From assembly GCA_029240815.1 (NCBI GenBank), contig JARDZO010000117.1:1-18923 (forward strand): a stretch of DNA of 18,923 nucleotides. Reading direction: 5' to 3'. Below are positions 1 to 8,500 of this stretch, in pieces. The notes below the pieces were generated by a model that had not been told where the DNA came from, ran no database searches, and saw only the letters and a program-made list of their open reading frames with translations. Each line of letters starts with the position of its first letter. Position 1 is the first letter of the stretch. Origin of the DNA: Brevibacillus sp. (GTDB lineage: Bacteria > Bacillota > Bacilli > Brevibacillales > Brevibacillaceae). Position numbers and translations under genes: made by a program.

Positions 1-1065
1 CTGGTCGCCATGGATCCTGCTACCGGCTACATCAAAGCAATGGTCGGGGGCCGAGATTACAAGCAGAGCCAGTACAACCGTGCACTCGGGAAACGACAAC
101 CTGGTTCGTCGTTCAAACCGATTATGTACCTCGCAGCATTACAGAACGGATACACTCCTTTGACCATGATGAAGAGCGAGCCAACCGTTTTTACCTACGA
201 CAAAAACAAGCAATACATCCCCAATAATTTCGGGGGGAAATATGCCAATGCAATGATTAACATGCGAGAAGCAATAAAGACTTCGGATAATATTTACGCA
301 GTGAAGACCATTGACTTTTTGGGTCCACAGAAAGTGGTAGATGAAGCGAACAAGCTGGGCATTACGAGCCCGTTACAAGCAGTTCCTTCGCTGGCTTTGG
401 GCACGTCGCCAGTTTCCCCACTGGAACTGAATACCGCTTATTCTGCGATTGCTAACAAAGGTGAGGCGGTCAAGCCAATCGCCATCACCTCCATCGAGGA
501 CAATCAGGGAAATATTTTGGTCGAGGAAAAAACCGAAAAAACGCCTGCTGCTGATCCCATCGCTTCTTCCTTGCTGACCAATTTGATGCAAAGCGTGTTT
601 GAGCGCGGAGGCACAGGCTTCCGAGTCGTGAATGAGCTAAATCGCCCAGTTGCTGGAAAAACAGGCTCGACCGATTATGACGCGTGGCTGAGTGGGTTTA
701 CGCCACAGCTCGTGTCCACCGTCTGGATCGGATACGATAAAAACCAAAAAGTGGACGACGTGAAAGAAGGCTATTTATCCAAAAAAATTTGGGCGCAATT
801 TATGGAGAGTGCCTTGAAAGACCAACCTCCTGCTCTGTTCGATATGCCTGCAGGAGTGGTCTCCGTCTATATCGATCCCCATTCGGGGAAACTGGCTACG
901 GAGCATTGTCCTACCCCTCAATTGTTCTACTTTGCGAGTGGAACAGAACCGCAGGATTACTGCACAGACCATTTACCAGCGAATGAAGCGCCTACACCGT
1001 TAAAGCCACCAGATACATCCTCTTTTTGGCAACGGATGGGCAGTTGGTGGAAGCCAGTTGAATAA
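1..1065 (+). CDS. Class A penicillin-binding protein, C-terminal part (transpeptidase domain)
   Basis: The reading frame is open from the first base, so the 5' end (transglycosylase domain, membrane anchor) lies outside the window. What remains is the D,D-transpeptidase domain that cross-links peptidoglycan on the outer face of the membrane. All three active-site motifs are present in order: SSFK (bases 106-117, first Ser catalytic), SDN (283-291) and KTGS (658-669). The sequence PGSSFKP and the GFTP/WIGYD stretch after KTG are typical of bifunctional PBP1A-type enzymes. After the catalytic fold comes a short tail rich in Pro and Trp, ending WWKPVE, with no PASTA repeats. In B. subtilis the class A enzyme PbpG (YwhE) is encoded beside ywhD; a ywhD homologue lies 745 bases downstream here, so this may be the PbpG-type enzyme, but I cannot confirm that without the N-terminus. 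Confidence 0.93.
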   Translation: MVAMDPATGYIKAMVGGRDYKQSQYNRALGKRQPGSSFKPIMYLAALQNGYTPLTMMKSEPTVFTYDKNKQYIPNNFGGKYANAMINMREAIKTSDNIYAVKTIDFLGPQKVVDEANKLGITSPLQAVPSLALGTSPVSPLELNTAYSAIANKGEAVKPIAITSIEDNQGNILVEEKTEKTPAADPIASSLLTNLMQSVFERGGTGFRVVNELNRPVAGKTGSTDYDAWLSGFTPQLVSTVWIGYDKNQKVDDVKEGYLSKKIWAQFMESALKDQPPALFDMPAGVVSVYIDPHSGKLATEHCPTPQLFYFASGTEPQDYCTDHLPANEAPTPLKPPDTSSFWQRMGSWWKPVE

Positions 1066-1072
1066 TGGGAAA

Positions 1073-1104
1073 GGGACGTGGTATATGCCACGCCCCTTTT
1101 TCTT
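1073..1104 (+). terminator. Rho-independent terminator of the penicillin-binding protein gene
   Basis: Seven bases after the stop codon, GGGACGTGG (1073-1081) pairs with CCACGCCCC (1088-1096) with one A-C mismatch and a six-base loop. It is followed by TTTTTCTT (1097-1104). It separates the plus-strand gene from the convergent minus-strand gene. Confidence 0.85.
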
Positions 1105-1179
1105 AGCCTGATTCAGCAAAAATAACCTTCCGCTAAAACGCGGTCGCTCCTCCATGAACAGGCCTCGATAGAGGTTTTC

Positions 1180-1434
1180 TTATCGTACGCTCTGCTCGTC
1201 GCCGCCTGCGATGACTCCATCACCATCGGTAAAGACGTGGTCGTTGATGACGCTGATCAGGCCCGCTTGATCGAGCTGCTCCAAAACTTCAAACAAGCTG
1301 TCCCTTTTTCCCGCAGGTAGCTTGCGAATAAAATTGTTTATTTCCTGGGGAGACACGTGCGTGCGGAAATGGACGCCGCCGTGCTTAACAAAATGATCGG
1401 CGCTTGTTTCTTGTACACGGGGTTCTTCACTCAT
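1180..1434 (-). CDS. Small hypothetical protein, 84 residues
   Basis: I do not recognise this protein. It starts with ATG at 1432-1434; a purine-rich GGAAGGGG lies about 9 bases upstream and can serve as ribosome binding site. The product is small and acidic, with no signal peptide or membrane segment, so it is probably cytoplasmic. A central amphipathic stretch (residues about 29-62, 'SPQEINNFIRKLP' through 'QLDQAGLI') looks alpha-helical, and the C-terminus is Gly/Asp-rich. It converges on the penicillin-binding protein gene and lies about 375 bases beyond ywhD, so it probably has its own promoter. The good ribosome binding site and absence of a competing frame support it as real; function unknown. 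Confidence 0.6.
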   Translation of the reverse strand: MSEEPRVQETSADHFVKHGGVHFRTHVSPQEINNFIRKLPAGKRDSLFEVLEQLDQAGLISVINDHVFTDGDGVIAGGDEQSVR

Positions 1435-1567
1435 GGGTAACGCCCCTTCCGTCAGACATAGTTGTCATACTTTTGTAGTGTTCCGCTCTGTACGAAAAAG
1501 CATGAGCTGAAAAAAAAGCCTCTGTCATGAGGGAAGAAATGCACCTGAAAAAGCCTCTGAATATAAG

Positions 1568-1605
1568 ACAAACAGGGAAAGAGTGACGGCTCTTTCCCTG
1601 TTTGT
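1568..1605. repeat. 16-bp perfect inverted repeat (hairpin), possible bidirectional terminator
   Basis: ACAAACAGGGAAAGAG (1568-1583) and its exact complement CTCTTTCCCTGTTTGT (1590-1605) flank the loop TGACGG. There is no clean U-tract, but both RNA strands end the stem in a U-rich UGUUUGU run, so it may terminate transcription weakly either way, or shape the leader of the small gene. Confidence 0.75.
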
Positions 1606-1612
1606 TGACCTA

Positions 1613-1626
1613 GTGTACATGTACAC
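1613..1626. promoter_or_regulatory. 14-base perfect palindrome, possible operator
   Basis: GTGTACATGTACAC is self-complementary over all 14 bases and lies 7 bases past the 16-bp hairpin. TTGACC (1605-1610) stands just upstream on the plus strand, but the -10 at the right distance (GATATG) is poor and no plus-strand gene follows. The likelier reader is the minus strand, where it would sit just downstream of TTGTTA-N17-TAAACT. The symmetry fits a dimeric repressor site; the regulator is unknown. Confidence 0.4.
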
Positions 1627-1710
1627 AGATATGAAAATAAGTTTACCTTACTCCCAAACTGGTAACAATTGATTTCACCATTTGTTCACAGACCGTTCAC
1701 GATTTCTTAG

Positions 1711-1733
1711 AAAGCTTGGCTCAGCCAAGCTTT
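1711..1733 (-). terminator. Likely terminator after ywhD
   Basis: On the minus strand AAAGCTTGG and CCAAGCTTT form a 9-bp stem with the five-base loop CTGAG, and the 3' arm ends in TTTCT. It lies about 75 bases beyond the ywhD stop codon, with no gene between. The flanking A/T runs on both sides mean it could work in either direction. Confidence 0.6.
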
Positions 1734-1776
1734 TGCACCCAAAGGGCACAAGTCTCGCTTAGCTGTACTTATACTG

Positions 1777-1800
1777 GATAGGAATATACAAATTCCTATC
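1777..1800. repeat. 9-bp inverted repeat directly after ywhD
   Basis: GATAGGAAT (1777-1785) and ATTCCTATC (1792-1800) are exact complements around a six-base AT loop, starting 9 bases after the ywhD stop codon. It has no U-tract on the minus strand, so it is more likely a 3'-end stabilising hairpin than a terminator on its own. Confidence 0.55.
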
Positions 1801-1809
1801 TGTTTAAGT

Positions 1810-2307
1810 TTAGGACAAAGCTTGCTTTAATTCCTCAGTGGAATTGTCAAACATAGTCGCATTATTATCAATCAAAAGCTTTTTTAGAGCAGCCTTTTCT
1901 TTCTCTCCCAAGTCAGATAACATGATTCGGCGCTTCATGGAGTAGTCCATGCGGTTCACATGCTCTGCCAAGATTTTAAAACCGCGACGTGCTTCCCGAT
2001 CCACTTCCATGTAGCACGCAGTCGCTCCGGCATAATACGGACCCGCTTCGTTGCGGTCTACCGTAACCCATACGAGCCAGTACGGCTTTCCATTTGGCAC
2101 TTCGTCTTTATTTGTCGTCCATTTGATTCCTTTTTCTACAGCACTCTTGGCATGCAACGCACCCATATCGATGTATGCTTCGTCGCCATCGATAATGACA
2201 GAGGAGACAGCATTGAGGTCCAGTACCCCTTGACCAAATCCGCCATGCACATCGGTCTTTCCGCTCATGATGGTAAAGCCGCCTTTTTTATTATCAAAAA
2301 TATCCAC
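1810..2307 (-). CDS. ywhD: YwhD family protein
   Basis: Recognised from the conserved core: 'HGGFGQG' near the N-terminus, 'KPYWLVWVTVDRNEAGPYYAG' in the middle and 'EHVNRMDYSMKRRI' towards the end, all as in B. subtilis YwhD. The frame is open further upstream, but the start is set by GGAGG 8 bases before the GTG at 2305-2307; this gives 165 residues and the N-terminus VDIFDNKK, close to the usual family length. The protein is soluble, without signal peptide or membrane segment. Its biochemical role is not established in any species I know of. It is the last gene of the minus-strand run, 81 bases after the small membrane protein, and may also have its own promoter in that gap. In B. subtilis ywhD neighbours the penicillin-binding protein gene pbpG, an arrangement echoed here. 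Confidence 0.88.
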   Translation of the reverse strand: MDIFDNKKGGFTIMSGKTDVHGGFGQGVLDLNAVSSVIIDGDEAYIDMGALHAKSAVEKGIKWTTNKDEVPNGKPYWLVWVTVDRNEAGPYYAGATACYMEVDREARRGFKILAEHVNRMDYSMKRRIMLSDLGEKEKAALKKLLIDNNATMFDNSTEELKQALS

Positions 2308-2342
2308 GTTAACACCCTCCAGATCATCATTCTCCTTTCTAT

Positions 2343-2371
2343 ATTCTACTCGGAAACGTATAGCGACGCAA
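2343..2371 (-). promoter_or_regulatory. Possible internal promoter for ywhD
   Basis: On the minus strand TTGCGT (2366-2371) is followed after 17 bases by TAGAAT (2343-2348), a 5/6 match to the sigma-A -10. The -35 is weak. It lies inside the gap before ywhD and would let ywhD be expressed apart from the surface operon. Confidence 0.35.
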
Positions 2372-2388
2372 TTTGACTGTGTGCCCAC

Positions 2389-2721
2389 TTATGAATCTCT
2401 CGGTTCTTCGGCGTTGTTTGCTCCGCCTGATCGTCGTTTCCATTTGGCAAAGATCCAGTGAAAGAAGGTCACGAGCAGTGATGTATGCAGAGCCATCAGC
2501 AGCTCAATAATCCACATTCCTCCTCCTAATAATCCACCTGTTGGAATGATGACAAAGTAATAAAGAAAACTGGAACAAAACGCCGCAAGTAACGTAATCC
2601 ATACCCGAAAACCAAATACCGCGTGGATATAGGCTGTGATAAAAAGCGCTACAAAGGGACCCGCTAATTGCCACGCGTACACAAACGGACCAATGAATAT
2701 CCACACAAGGATATTTTCCAT
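2389..2721 (-). CDS. Small integral membrane protein, 110 residues
   Basis: Not recognised. The frame is longer, but AAGAAAGGA 6 bases before the ATG at 2719-2721 marks the start (MENILVWIF). Nearly the whole protein is hydrophobic: about three to four membrane segments at residues roughly 3-25, 28-50, 52-70 and 72-95, with a Pro-Gly-Gly turn (PTGGLLGGG) between the last two, and a short basic-then-acidic cytoplasmic-type tail (WKRRSGG...EEPRDS). Its start is only 14 bases after the stop of the secreted hydrolase gene and the hydrolase stop codon lies in its ribosome-binding region, so translation is probably linked. A role in exporting, anchoring or protecting against the hydrolase would fit the position, but this is only inference. 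Confidence 0.75.
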   Translation of the reverse strand: MENILVWIFIGPFVYAWQLAGPFVALFITAYIHAVFGFRVWITLLAAFCSSFLYYFVIIPTGGLLGGGMWIIELLMALHTSLLVTFFHWIFAKWKRRSGGANNAEEPRDS

Positions 2722-2735
2722 ATTGCTTTCCTTTC

Positions 2736-5507
2736 TTACGGACGTAGATCGGTTGCTTCCATTAAACCTCCCTGACCAAGCCGATACCATTTTCCTGTTT
2801 CTTGCTCCCGTTCCGAATCTTCTGATGAAAAACGCTGAATTTGCAGGTGGGATCCTTCCTCTTTCATCCGTTTTGACTGCTCGAACTCCAGATCCTCCCC
2901 GTCTTTTACGTGCAATACGACGAGATTGCCGTGGTACTCAATGGATAGGTCGTCCCACACTTCCTTCTTCTTTTGGTTCAGTGTCATTGATTTGCCTGAT
3001 TTGATTACCTTGACCTCAGGAAAAGTCCCATCGTCTCGGGAAAGGATGTAGGTCAGATACTTTTGCTGTTTGCTGGAGGACTTGCGCAACCCTGGCTGGG
3101 TATCCTCTATTCCTTTTAGCAGTTGCGTTACCTGACGAATAACTTGCGGAATGGTCGGTAATTTGGCGTGCTCACCGGTCACGTAATACTTTTTCTTGAT
3201 GTCTTTTTGCGCGTAGCTGGCACTGAGATACGGTACCGTTCCATCCCCCATCCCTTTGTCATAATAGGGGGTCCATGCTTGGTGATATTGGTCGAAGAAA
3301 TACCCAAGGAGCGTTGGCTCGCCTTGTCCAACAATCGAGTACTGTGGGACGTTGATTGTTTTGGCATCCCATTTTTCATGTAATTTTCCAGCTTGCTTGA
3401 CAAGCGGTACATAGGCCAAACGTATCGCTTTGTCTTGCAAAAATTCATCGTAGCTGTACGGTTCATTTTTGTCCTTTTTCAAAAAGCCCACGGTTTGGAA
3501 ATACTTTTTGGACGGCAACAGCTCATAAACGGCCGGTGCATACTCCGATATGATTCTTCCTGTCTCCTCATCCATCCACGGAATGGAGAAATTGTAGCCA
3601 TACTGGATCGCCTGATATGCTCTCGGTGCTCCTAGAAAGGGAGTCCCCATGTAAATGATTCGGTTGACTTTGGATTGATAGGATACATTGGTCAAAAGCG
3701 TCTCCCGGACCAGCAGTCCTCCCATGCTGTGAGCCACGAGCTGCACCTGACTCGCACCAGATCTTTGTAGGGCAAGATCGATCTTTTGCTTGAGAGCAAC
3801 TGCATTTTTGGTATTGCTGTAGCGCCAATCATATGGCATGGCAAACAGCGATCGAAACTTTTTGTATCCCATCTTTTCCAGTTGTTTGACCATACTGTAG
3901 TACTGTTCAGTCGTGTCTCGGATCGGATCTAACGGTGAATAGGAAAGGTACTCAATCGCACGAAACCCTTCGTCTGCTCGCTCCGGGAAAATACTGATTC
4001 CATCTTCACGGGGCTGCACGTCAACGCTGTTCGGACGAATCGGCTCCAATGCGAGAAGTCTACGGTGCCTTGGGTCATTGATCCCGATCAGACTGTCCCC
4101 GAGCCCCAGCCAAATTTCAGAAATCTTGCCATCTTCCTCTGCTTCCAGTCGGGAGCCGCCAATACCCGGAATGACAATAACAGGGATTGTATTTGTCGCT
4201 ACATCCAACTTGTATGTATTCGGTGCGAATCCTGAACGTTGATTGGCAGCCACCTTGACGATATATGTCCCCGGATTGGCTTGAAAGACAATTTGTTCGT
4301 TGGCATTTTTCGGTTTTTCTGACTTGAAAAGTACTTTTCCCGCCTGATCCAGCAAATACAGATCGACATCCATCCCCTCAGGGAGCTCCTTCAGATCCAA
4401 CCTCACTGTCGAAGCCAGCGTAATCCCGAATTGATAGAAGTCGATATCGGTCAAGCTGTGAAGATTTGCCTGCAGTGTTGTATCGTAGTCGGTGGCCAAA
4501 GAATGTGCTTCTGCAAGTGAATTGTTTGGTTCGTACTCATCCATCTTGGTATCTCCTTGCTCTGCCAGGAAATCTGCCCGTAATCGGTAGTAATAATCTT
4601 TCTGGTATGATCCACCGCTTCCTTGTACTTTTATGTAGTACCATTCTCCCTTTTCAAGGATAATTCCGTCTACGGCTTCGTCATCTTGTCCTTCTCGTTC
4701 CGAGCTACCCAGCTCCTGATTATCCCCAGAAAACACGTATACGTTGTAGTTCTGATCCCTCGGGATATCACGGAGACTGACATTCATCGTCCCATTTTGG
4801 GTCGCTTTGATTTTCCACATATCCACATCGCTTGATTTCCCAATCTTGCCATAGGCGTCTTTGGCATCGAACAACCAATCAGCTTTTCCGACGGTATCGT
4901 TTGGCTCCAGCTCAAACGTGGCCGGCCTGCTACGCAGAGCCGTTTCTCTCGGTTTCTTGTCTTTGGAATACTCGCGATAAAAGTCTTTTGCCCATCGCTC
5001 CACTTTTGCTTGCTGTCTGCTCAGAACTGGTCCTTCCAGCTCTTCGGTCTGCTCTTTGACTTCGGATTGAGTCAATTCCAGCTGGTCTTCTTTTTTATCT
5101 GCTCTCGGATCCCAAGGAACTTCCTCCAGCTCGATGCCATCCGTGCTTACCTCTACAGTTGCAGGTACAGAGATTTGCCAACGGATTGCAGGCTCTTCCT
5201 CTTCTGCTGCTCTCCACTCGATCGTTAATGAACGGCTCTCGGTTGGCTTGATCGCTACAGAAAAACGAGTTCCCTCTAGGAAAGAATAGGTGAGTTCTTC
5301 ATCGTCTTGTTTGACCGTGACCGCGATCTCATCTTCTGGCTTTTGCAAGGAAGCCTGAATGCGAAGCTCCCCTTTTTCCACCCATGCCCATGCCTCTTTT
5401 ACGAGCGAACGACGTTCCTCCTTGGCACAAGCGACCTGAACAAAACTACTACCTATCAGCGTGAGTATCAGCAACAGAAAAGCAAGGCACTTAGCCGATT
5501 TCCCCAC
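2736..5507 (-). CDS. Secreted PPC-domain alpha/beta-hydrolase, LCAT/lipase type
   Basis: GTG start at 5505-5507, seven bases after a GAGGGGG ribosome binding site; 923 residues. A Sec signal peptide (KSAKCLAFLLLILTLIG) ends at ACA before KEERR; the Cys there lacks a proper lipobox, so the protein is probably released rather than lipidated. Two bacterial pre-peptidase C-terminal (PPC) beta-sandwich domains follow, starting EPND (about residues 195-312) and EPNN (about 322-437). The hydrolase (about 440-790) starts with the oxyanion motif PGIGGSR. It has the nucleophile elbow AHSMGG (Ser594), with Asp755 (GMGDGTVP) and His780 (GEHAK) as the other triad members: the pattern of the lecithin:cholesterol acyltransferase family, which moves or hydrolyses lipid acyl esters. 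The last ~130 residues are an unassigned charged tail. I noticed no Cys after the signal peptide. Substrate unknown. It follows the giant surface protein gene by 66 bases. Confidence 0.88.
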   Translation of the reverse strand: MGKSAKCLAFLLLILTLIGSSFVQVACAKEERRSLVKEAWAWVEKGELRIQASLQKPEDEIAVTVKQDDEELTYSFLEGTRFSVAIKPTESRSLTIEWRAAEEEEPAIRWQISVPATVEVSTDGIELEEVPWDPRADKKEDQLELTQSEVKEQTEELEGPVLSRQQAKVERWAKDFYREYSKDKKPRETALRSRPATFELEPNDTVGKADWLFDAKDAYGKIGKSSDVDMWKIKATQNGTMNVSLRDIPRDQNYNVYVFSGDNQELGSSEREGQDDEAVDGIILEKGEWYYIKVQGSGGSYQKDYYYRLRADFLAEQGDTKMDEYEPNNSLAEAHSLATDYDTTLQANLHSLTDIDFYQFGITLASTVRLDLKELPEGMDVDLYLLDQAGKVLFKSEKPKNANEQIVFQANPGTYIVKVAANQRSGFAPNTYKLDVATNTIPVIVIPGIGGSRLEAEEDGKISEIWLGLGDSLIGINDPRHRRLLALEPIRPNSVDVQPREDGISIFPERADEGFRAIEYLSYSPLDPIRDTTEQYYSMVKQLEKMGYKKFRSLFAMPYDWRYSNTKNAVALKQKIDLALQRSGASQVQLVAHSMGGLLVRETLLTNVSYQSKVNRIIYMGTPFLGAPRAYQAIQYGYNFSIPWMDEETGRIISEYAPAVYELLPSKKYFQTVGFLKKDKNEPYSYDEFLQDKAIRLAYVPLVKQAGKLHEKWDAKTINVPQYSIVGQGEPTLLGYFFDQYHQAWTPYYDKGMGDGTVPYLSASYAQKDIKKKYYVTGEHAKLPTIPQVIRQVTQLLKGIEDTQPGLRKSSSKQQKYLTYILSRDDGTFPEVKVIKSGKSMTLNQKKKEVWDDLSIEYHGNLVVLHVKDGEDLEFEQSKRMKEEGSHLQIQRFSSEDSEREQETGKWYRLGQGGLMEATDLRP

Positions 5508-5514
5508 AATTATA

Positions 5515-5562
5515 CCCCCTCGTCTCTTTCTTTCTCCACAGTAGAAAAAGACAGTGAGGGGG
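5515..5562 (-). promoter_or_regulatory. Hairpin that sequesters the hydrolase ribosome binding site
   Basis: In the minus-strand RNA, CCCCCUC (5562-5556) pairs exactly with GAGGGGG (5521-5515), the ribosome binding site of the hydrolase gene. After a three-base bulge (ACU) the stem continues with GUCUUUUUCU (5552-5543) against AGAAAGAGAC (5531-5522), ten pairs with one G-U, closing an 11-base loop. That makes about 17 bp in total. No U-tract follows, so it is not a terminator. The upstream stop codon is 11 bases before the stem, so a terminating ribosome would reach its base but probably not open it. Confidence 0.65.
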
Positions 5563-5573
5563 TGCAAATATAT

Positions 5574-8500
5574 TTAGTGAATGGTGTGGTTGCGTATTCC
5601 TTGGCGCTCCCAGGCGTTAGCAATGATGCGGAAGGGGGTCCTGTAATCGCTCAGATCGTGCCCTTGCCCATCGCTTTTTACCGGGTACGCAAACCCTTTT
5701 TTCGCATCAAAACGGAATTGTACGGAGTAGTAAACAGCGTAGGAGGAGTCTTTTCGAAAACCGCGTTGTTTATCGCCCATCAACGGTATGTCTACGCCCG
5801 CCTCTCGCGTGCCTAGCTTGGATGCTGAATAAGTGGTGCCCCTCCAAAGCTGCGGGTTTAGTGCCTCAAGAGACAGTAACGATTGCAAAAGAGTTTGCCT
5901 CATTCCTGTTTCTGAGATCCACGCTCGTGCGGTGATGATGACGGGGTACCGACCACTCACCGGATGTCGGTGACGAGTCTGCAGCTCCACCTGAGACAAA
6001 ATGCGCTCCCCTGCATAAAAGTCATCAGGTAAACTATTTGGATAACGGTCCCGCGCATGATACTCTGCCCATTCCGCTGTATGGTGAATCGAACCCATAG
6101 CATTTGGCTCGAATACCTCAAACAGACGCTCTCCTCCTTTCACGGTAATGGTGTAACGGCCGGTCATTGTTTTCGTTTCGCTTTTTGCTTCACAAGTCTC
6201 TTCGTCATCTTCATCCGTCGTGCAGCTATCGTAGGCCAGATGAAATTGAATGCTGTAATCCACGCTAATCACAAACCCATTGATTTCGGCCTTGTATTTC
6301 AGTGTTTGCAGCTCATGGCGCCACGTCGTTTGCGTCGGGACAATCGTACCTGTATAGATGTAGTCCCCTCCAGTTGATGTACTACTCACTTGCCATTGCT
6401 GAGGTGTCCCAGGTCCACTGACTTTTAAATCAAGCCGGTCCGGGTTGTAAACGGCCATGCTTTTCGCATCAGAAATCCATCCGGGCTGCGCTGTGACCGT
6501 GACGTTTTGTATTCCTTCGCCGCTCACGGATTGTTCTAGCTGCGCCTTGTACGCCGCGATTTTTGCATTGATTTCCTGTTGGGTCTTTTGAAAGCCTTCG
6601 TTGATTTTCGTCTGGTCAATGACTACTCGAATAGTAGCAGGCTCACGTTCCCACACCCCGTCCGCCTGCACAGTCAGTTTTTGCAGTTGGCGTTTATCAC
6701 TGTCATAGATCTCCAAACCGATTTCACCGCCATCAAAGTCTCCTCCCCCGCCAGGCGGATTTGGGAGCTCTGACTCTCCATTTATTTTGACTGGCCAAAG
6801 GGCACGGTTATCAGACCAGATCGTTTCATTGTCCGGCCTGTTTTTCGCAGGGTTGATGTTTGCGATAAAGTTTTCCCCCATCTGTGGATATTGTGTGGGT
6901 ACTGATATCGTTCTTACTTCACCCGGCTTGAACTTATCCACATTTAGCATCGTTTCCTGTGGAGAGCTTTCCCAACGGACTGCCAGCTTAGTGTCATGCT
7001 CCAGCTGACCGGCATTTTTGATCTTGAATGTGACGGTACTTGCAGTCCCTGCTTCTTGTGGCTGTTTGGGCGAGATGGAAAAACTGCTTTTCATGATTAA
7101 CAAATTCTCACCTGCGGGTGCACCTTCACCGATCTGGATAAAGAAGTGACCATCGCACATATTCGAAGAGGCATCTTCGTCATAGAACTCGACCATGTAC
7201 AGCCCCTCCAGCGCTTCATCAGTAGTCTTGTCCTTTGGAAGCCGCAACCAGTGTTTTTCTCGCGGATTGGTATCGTTTGGCAAAGAATAATCCCCCCGCT
7301 TGAACTTCCATGTCTCAGAATCCGGGTCAAACCATTGTACGAGGAATTTGGTATCTTCACTCGTGAACAATCGGAGATCGTAACCATCATCGCCAAAATC
7401 CGACGAATTCAGCTCCACGATATCGCCTCGTTCCATGTTTCGAGTCCATTTATTGTCTCCGGATGTGCCCTCCATACTGATCATCAGACCATAGCACCGT
7501 TTATACGTGAGAACAGTGAAGACAAACTCCCTGATGCACCCCGTCTCAGAAAGGAATAGGAGCTTCATTTCCTCTCCCACTTCAAAATCCTCCGGAAGCA
7601 CCACATCCAGCTTCTCATCGGCCGCCAGTTTTTGACTGAGCGCCACCTTTTTCCCGCCATATTCCAAATACCACGTACCAGCTGCACTTGCTGAGACTTT
7701 CATGTGGGTATCGTATCCGTCAGCGGTTTGTGTAAAATGCTCCTTGTAGATCGGATCGAAATCGAAATCCGTGAAAATCACCCCTCCAGGGGGAAATTCA
7801 GAAGGGGGTTCCCCGTACTTTTTAAACTTAATTTTCGACTGCTCCGTAATCGTGCAAGATGAATCTCTCACCTTGATCGTAAGCACCCAATCGCACTCTG
7901 GCCTGCCCAACCATTGCGCATTCTCAAAATTCAGTTTTACCTGATAGGTTTTTCCTCTTTCCAGTAAAACGTCATGCCAGTCGTTCCCTGTTCCAAAGGG
8001 AAGGTTCAGCTTTGCTGAATTCCGCGTTTTCCATCTTTCACGTCCTCCTAGTTCCTCGTAGAAGCCTGGCAGTGTTTCAACAGAGCCATCCGGTCGGGTC
8101 ACATCCCATTTAATTTCTGCTGGCCCCTGCTCTCCGTTTGCATCCGTATATTTGGCCTGCATTCGGACTTCTTCGCCTGGAGCAACTTCAATCGTAGATC
8201 CATTGTAGGCGGTGCTGCCGTTTACAGTGACAATCGGGCATCGATCTGTTCCGTCTTCACCGCTTGACACTTCAAATGTCTTTTGCCAGCACTCCGTCCC
8301 ATCGTCGCTTTCATAGGCAATCGTAAATGTACCTGCTGTTGGGGCATCGGTGATCCCTACTTTGCGATTGTTGCCAGAACCGCTCTGCATCACTGCCCCA
8401 TTGTGCTTGAAGGTTCCTGCTTTTTTGGCGGTAACAATGATTCGCGTATCGTCTTTTACGCTGATACTCTCACCGCCACTCGACACCCCCGTGAGCTCAT

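Larger units (their letters stand above)
1435..1809. other. Gene-free region with several inverted repeats
   Basis: This 375-base stretch between ywhD and the small 84-residue gene holds no convincing coding frame. It contains a hairpin just after ywhD (1777-1800), a terminator-like hairpin (1711-1733), a 14-base perfect palindrome (1613-1626), a 16-bp perfect hairpin (1568-1605), and two minus-strand copies of AGAGGCTTTTT (about 1548-1558 and 1513-1523). A weak minus-strand promoter, TTGTTA-N17-TAAACT (about 1638-1667), could drive the small gene through these elements. Confidence 0.6.

Noticed and set aside
1960..2376. Plus-strand open frame opposite ywhD
   Set aside because: Its product is low-complexity Phe/Ile/Arg-rich and lies antisense to the conserved ywhD core; no ribosome binding site.
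5553..5567. Earlier TTG start for the hydrolase at 5565-5567
   Set aside because: It would read through the hairpin and ribosome binding site and add 20 residues ahead of a complete signal peptide; the GTG at 5505-5507 has GAGGGGG at the right distance.
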